Shown: piece after piece, positions 6,685 through 10,367 of the stretch
How positions within the stretch are numbered: position 1 is the first letter of the stretch
Layout: each line of letters opens with the position of its first letter
DNA from: Xylaria sp. FL1777
Lineage: Eukaryota; Ascomycota; Sordariomycetes; Xylariales; Xylariaceae
Direction: 5' to 3'
Length of the DNA stretch: 10,367 nt
Assembly (NCBI GenBank): GCA_022578965.1
Contig: MU401085.1
Location: 1 to 10,367, forward strand
Notes under the pieces: generated by a model
Told to the model about the DNA's origin: nothing
Databases searched by the model: none
The model's input: only the letters and a program-made list of their open reading frames with translations
Program-made: the position numbers and the translations under genes

Positions 6685-9600
6685 TTTAAAATAACTTTAA
6701 TTTTGTTTTAAGCAAGTTAGCTTAGCTTTATATATAAAAACGTTTTTTAAAAGCAAAAAGTATTAAAATAGTTTAGCAAAAGTTTTAGTTTTTAAATAAA
6801 CTAAACAAAATAAAGCATATTAAAAAAGAACAAAAAGCGCTAGTAAAAAAGTAAAAATAACAAAAAAAGCAAGCTAAAGCAGCATAAGCTACTTTATTTA
6901 AGTTTAATTAAAATTTTTTAAGCGTTTTTTTTAAAGTTAACCTTTTTTTTTTAGTTTTAAGCAGTTAAAATATTAATAGTAAAACTAATTTATAACTACT
7001 TTAGCAGTTTTTAAGTGTTTTTTAAGCTTTTAAATAATATTAGCATATAAATATTCTTTTTATTTAATAAAATATTTTAAGTTATTATTATTTTAACAAA
7101 AATTTAATATACTTTTAACTTTATAAACGTTTTAATTTATTTTTATTTTTAGTTATGTTTTAATAAGTATTTTAATAAATGCTAATTTTAGTAAAAAAAT
7201 GTAAAAAATAAAATAAATTTGCATATTTTTTAGTAATAATAGTTTATAGTTAATAAATAAAATAACTTTTTTAATTTTAAAAAAGCCAAGTTTTTTAAAT
7301 TTTAATTTATTGCTTAATTGTTTTATTTTAATTTAAAAAATATTAGTATTTATATTTTGTTTTTGTTATAGTAAATAAACCTTGTTTTTTTTTTTAAAAG
7401 TTAGTTTTTTAGTTTGTTTTTTATTATAATATATTAATATTTGTTATTATAAAAACTAAAAATATAATTGCAGTTTAGCTTATAGCGTTTTAATTTTTAT
7501 TACAATAGTTTTTGCTTAAAGTACTATAGTTAAAATAGCAAATGCTTTTATTAATGTTTTTTTTTGTTTTTTAATAGTTGCTTATTATTTATAAATAGTT
7601 TTATATAGAAATATATTTATATTTTTGTTTGTTAATATATTATATAAAATTTATGCTATTAATAATAGTTTTATTTAATTGTTTTATTAATAATTAATAT
7701 AACTTTATAAATATTGTTTTAATATTTAATTTAGTTTTTTTATTTGTTTATTTATTTATAAGTAATAAATAATTAAAAACTTTAGTTTAATATTAATAAA
7801 TTTAAAAAAACTAGTTTTAAACTTAAAAATAAACAATTTATTTTAGTTTAAAATAATTTTTTTTAGTAATTTATGCTTATTTAAATATTAGTATATAAAA
7901 GCATATATAAATTATTTAGTTGTTATATTTTTTTTAAACAGCAAAAAATAAACATATTTAGTAAATTTATTAATAATAACTTATATTTTATTATATTATA
8001 CTTTTATAACTAAATTAATTAATAAAAGTAGTACTATAATAAAATTTTAAGTAATAGTATGCTATGTTTATTTAAATATTTATATAAGTTATAGTAGTTT
8101 ATAAAGCTTATATTAAGCTATTTTAGCTTTATTACAAATATTATATTTTTTTATAATAAATTTAATTATATTTTATAGTTTTAAAAAATTGTACTTTTTT
8201 TATAATTGTTAAACTGTTTTTATTGCTTTTTAATGTTTATATAATAAATATTTATAAAATTTTTTAATAAACTTGTTTTATAAAAATTTTAATAAATAAA
8301 CTTTATATTTATATATTAGCTTATTATTTTTTGATTTTTTGTATTTTTATAGTTATGCTAACTTTTTTAAGTTATAAGTTTATTATAGCTATATATTTAT
8401 AAAGTTTTTAAGTATAACTTTAATTTTTAAGCTTTTATTTTTTTAAAAATGTAATATTTAAATGTTTTTTTTTAAAACTTTAAATTTTTTTTAACTTTGT
8501 TAACTAAGTATGTTTGCTTAAATGTTTTTTTTTTTTTTAATATAATATATTTTAAAGTTAAACTTAAAAAAAAAAACTATTTAATTTTTATGTTGTTTAG
8601 TAATTTTTTATATAATTATAAATTTTATTAAGTTTTAATAATTTAAATAAATCTTAATTAGTTTTATAGTTTTTATAAAAAATAGTTTTTATTTTTTAAG
8701 TGCTATAATAATTATAAGTAGTTTTTTATTATATATAAAGTATTATAATGCTACGTTTTATAGTGCTTTAAAATAATAAGCTATTAAGTATTATTTTTTG
8801 TTGTTTTTTAGTTGTTTTAAAACTTTTGTAATTATATTATTTAAAGCATTTATTTTTAGCTTTTTTTTTTTTTATAAATTAGGTAGTTTAATTATAAAAT
8901 TAAAAATAACTTTTAATTTTAGTTTTTTAAAAGCTTTTTAAGCTTTTTTCGAAATTAAAAAAAACTTTTTTTTGTATTTTTTTTTTATATACTTTATAAA
9001 ATAAAATGCTATCTTTTTAAAGTTTTAAATTAATATTTAAATATAGTTTAAAAATTTTAATGCTTATTATATGTTTATAATAATAACTAAGTTAAATATT
9101 TTCTAGTTTTATACTATATTAATTTTTAATTATTAAATTTATATTTGTTTTAAAGTAATTATAAATTTTAAAAAGTTAATTTTTTATGTATGCTATATAT
9201 ATTTTTTTGTATTAAATTATAATTTTGTTTATTTAAGTGTTTTTAATACTTAAGTTATATATTTTTTATGTTTTTTTAATGTTTTAAAGTAAATTAAAAT
9301 ATTATTTAAGTAAATAAACATAAATTTGTTTAAAAACTTCTGTAAAATTATTATTATTATATATTAAAAGCTAGCTAATATATTTTATAGTTTTTATAGC
9401 ATAACTATATATTTATATAGTTTATATATTATTTATATAACAGTTTTTTATTTTTTTTTTTTAGCTATTTTAATAGCATAATATTTATTTAAAATATTAA
9501 CTGCTATAAATTATTTTGCTTAGCTAATATTTTTTTTTATAATTACTAATAAAATAAAAAAGTATTTATTTGTAATAATAATTATGTTTAATAATTAATA

Positions 9601-9710
9601 GTTAATTATTATTTGCTATACTAGTTTTTTTTTTTTATTAATTAGTTATTTTTTATTTTTTATTTTAAGTATTAGTACTATAAAATATTTAGCAAATAAC
9701 TAAGATTTTT

Positions 9711-9950
9711 TTAGAAATTCTTTTGCTAGATTTTTTTAAATATATTTTTATAAAGCGTTTATTTTATTTAAGCTTATATAATATATTTAATAAAACTTTA
9801 GTTAATATTTTTCTTTAATAAAAATATAATAATTTTATAGGCTATATTTAAGAAGTTTTTTTTTTTTTTTTTTTTAAATAGTTTATAAAATTTGTAATAT
9901 ACTTTTAGTATTTTGTTTAGAATTTCTTTTGCGATTTTTCTGATTTTTTT
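9711..9950 (+). repeat. Short direct repeat pair of about 20-30 bp
   Basis: TTAGAAATTCTTTTGC at 9711-9726 and TTAGAATTTCTTTTGC at 9918-9933 match at all but one base, and both are followed by GATTTTT within a few bases. They are 207 bp apart. A third weaker relative, TTAGAATTTTTGC, lies near 10180. They may be pieces of a decayed dispersed or tandem repeat. Confidence 0.4.
9856..9875 (+). repeat. Homopolymer T tract (20 T)
   Basis: Twenty uninterrupted T between AGAAG and AAATAG, the longest homopolymer in the window. A simple repeat between the two copies of the 9711/9918 direct repeat. Confidence 0.85.
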
Positions 9951-10367
9951 GCTTTATTTTTTATTTTTTTAATTAATAGTTTTTGCTTTTTATTAAATTA
10001 AAAAGTTGCTAGTTTTTAGCTATAATATTTCTAAAATAATGTTATAATTAAATATATTAATAATATTTAATATAATTTGCTTTTTATATTTTTATATAAA
10101 TATATTAAAAAGTTTGGTTTTTTTAAGTATATAATTATTATTATAGCTAGAAATACTTTTATTCAATTTTTTAATTTTTTAGAATTTTTGCTTATATTTT
10201 TAAAAAATTTTATTTTGTTTTATTACTTTAAGTAAAATTATATTAGCTTATATTTTTAAATTAATTAAAGTTTTATACTTTTTTTTTTAATATATAAGTT
10301 TAACTTTAAATTAGTTTTATTAGTTATTATATTAAACTTTATATAAAGCTTTAGTTTTTTTAGCTAT

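Larger units (their letters stand above)
1..10367. other. AT-rich, gene-free block consistent with RIP-degraded heterochromatin
   Basis: The whole window is dominated by A and T, with TpA at least as frequent as ApT in the lines I sampled and dense TAA/TAG stops in every frame. Two internal repeat copies differ almost only by C/T and G/A transitions. Known biology: RIP in filamentous ascomycetes mutates C to T in duplicated DNA, preferentially at CpA, leaving TA-rich isochores without genes, usually heterochromatic. Inference: this window is such an isochore, built from decayed transposons. Alternatives are the naturally AT-extreme intergenic DNA of anaerobic chytrids, slime moulds or Plasmodium-like parasites. 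The transition-only repeat divergence favours RIP. Confidence 0.75.
6296..10367. other. Right-hand AT-rich block without genes
   Basis: No open frame, RNA gene or clear element is visible in 4 kb. The part from about 7000 is T-rich and G-over-C on the + strand: in 17 sampled 60-base lines I counted about 25 C and 73 G. CA is scarce while TG survives. The stretch contains small hairpins, T runs, and one short direct repeat, listed separately. Confidence 0.6.

Noticed and set aside
1..10367. Mitochondrial, plastid or AT-rich bacterial genome
   Set aside because: Such genomes are dense in genes even at very low G+C. Here there is no gene, tRNA or rRNA in 10 kb.

Overview
This window is extremely AT-rich (about 10-20% G+C by eye, slightly higher in two ~480-bp patches) and holds no gene I can support. 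Only one open frame of 75 codons exists on either strand, and its composition points to chance. In-frame TAA and TAG saturate all frames. The best explanation is an AT-rich heterochromatic block of a filamentous ascomycete fungus, degraded by repeat-induced point mutation (RIP) or a RIP-like C-to-T process. The direct evidence is a pair of direct repeats, 857-1339 and 5812-6295. Aligned by hand, they differ at about 63 positions, and all but one substitution and one 1-bp indel are C/T or G/A transitions.

Layout. Positions 1-843 are featureless AT-rich DNA. Repeat copy A (857-1339) and copy B (5812-6295) look like long terminal repeats (LTRs). They have TG...CA ends (TGTTATA / TATAACA, the first TG now TA in copy A), four tandem 26-bp units in the middle, and a TATATATAAA box 47-57 bp before the end. 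The 4.47 kb between them (1340-5811) is what would be the interior of an LTR retrotransposon. No gag or pol reading frame, primer-binding site or polypurine tract can be recognised, and no target-site duplication flanks the copies, so two independent solo LTRs remain possible. This interval also holds a 72-bp near-perfect palindrome (1699-1770), a ~183-bp diverged fold-back (3728-3910), smaller inverted and direct repeats, and long A or T runs. From about 6300 to the end there is no gene or clear element. From about 7000 the + strand is rich in T and G and strongly poor in C.

Nothing here works as a gene set. The interest lies in the mutational record. The two LTR copies are degraded in complementary halves. 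Their differences fall mostly in CpT rather than the textbook CpA context. TCA/TGA is almost absent while GCA/TGC survives in large numbers, and the right third shows a strand-biased loss of C. All counts are hand counts from reading the sequence and should be recomputed.
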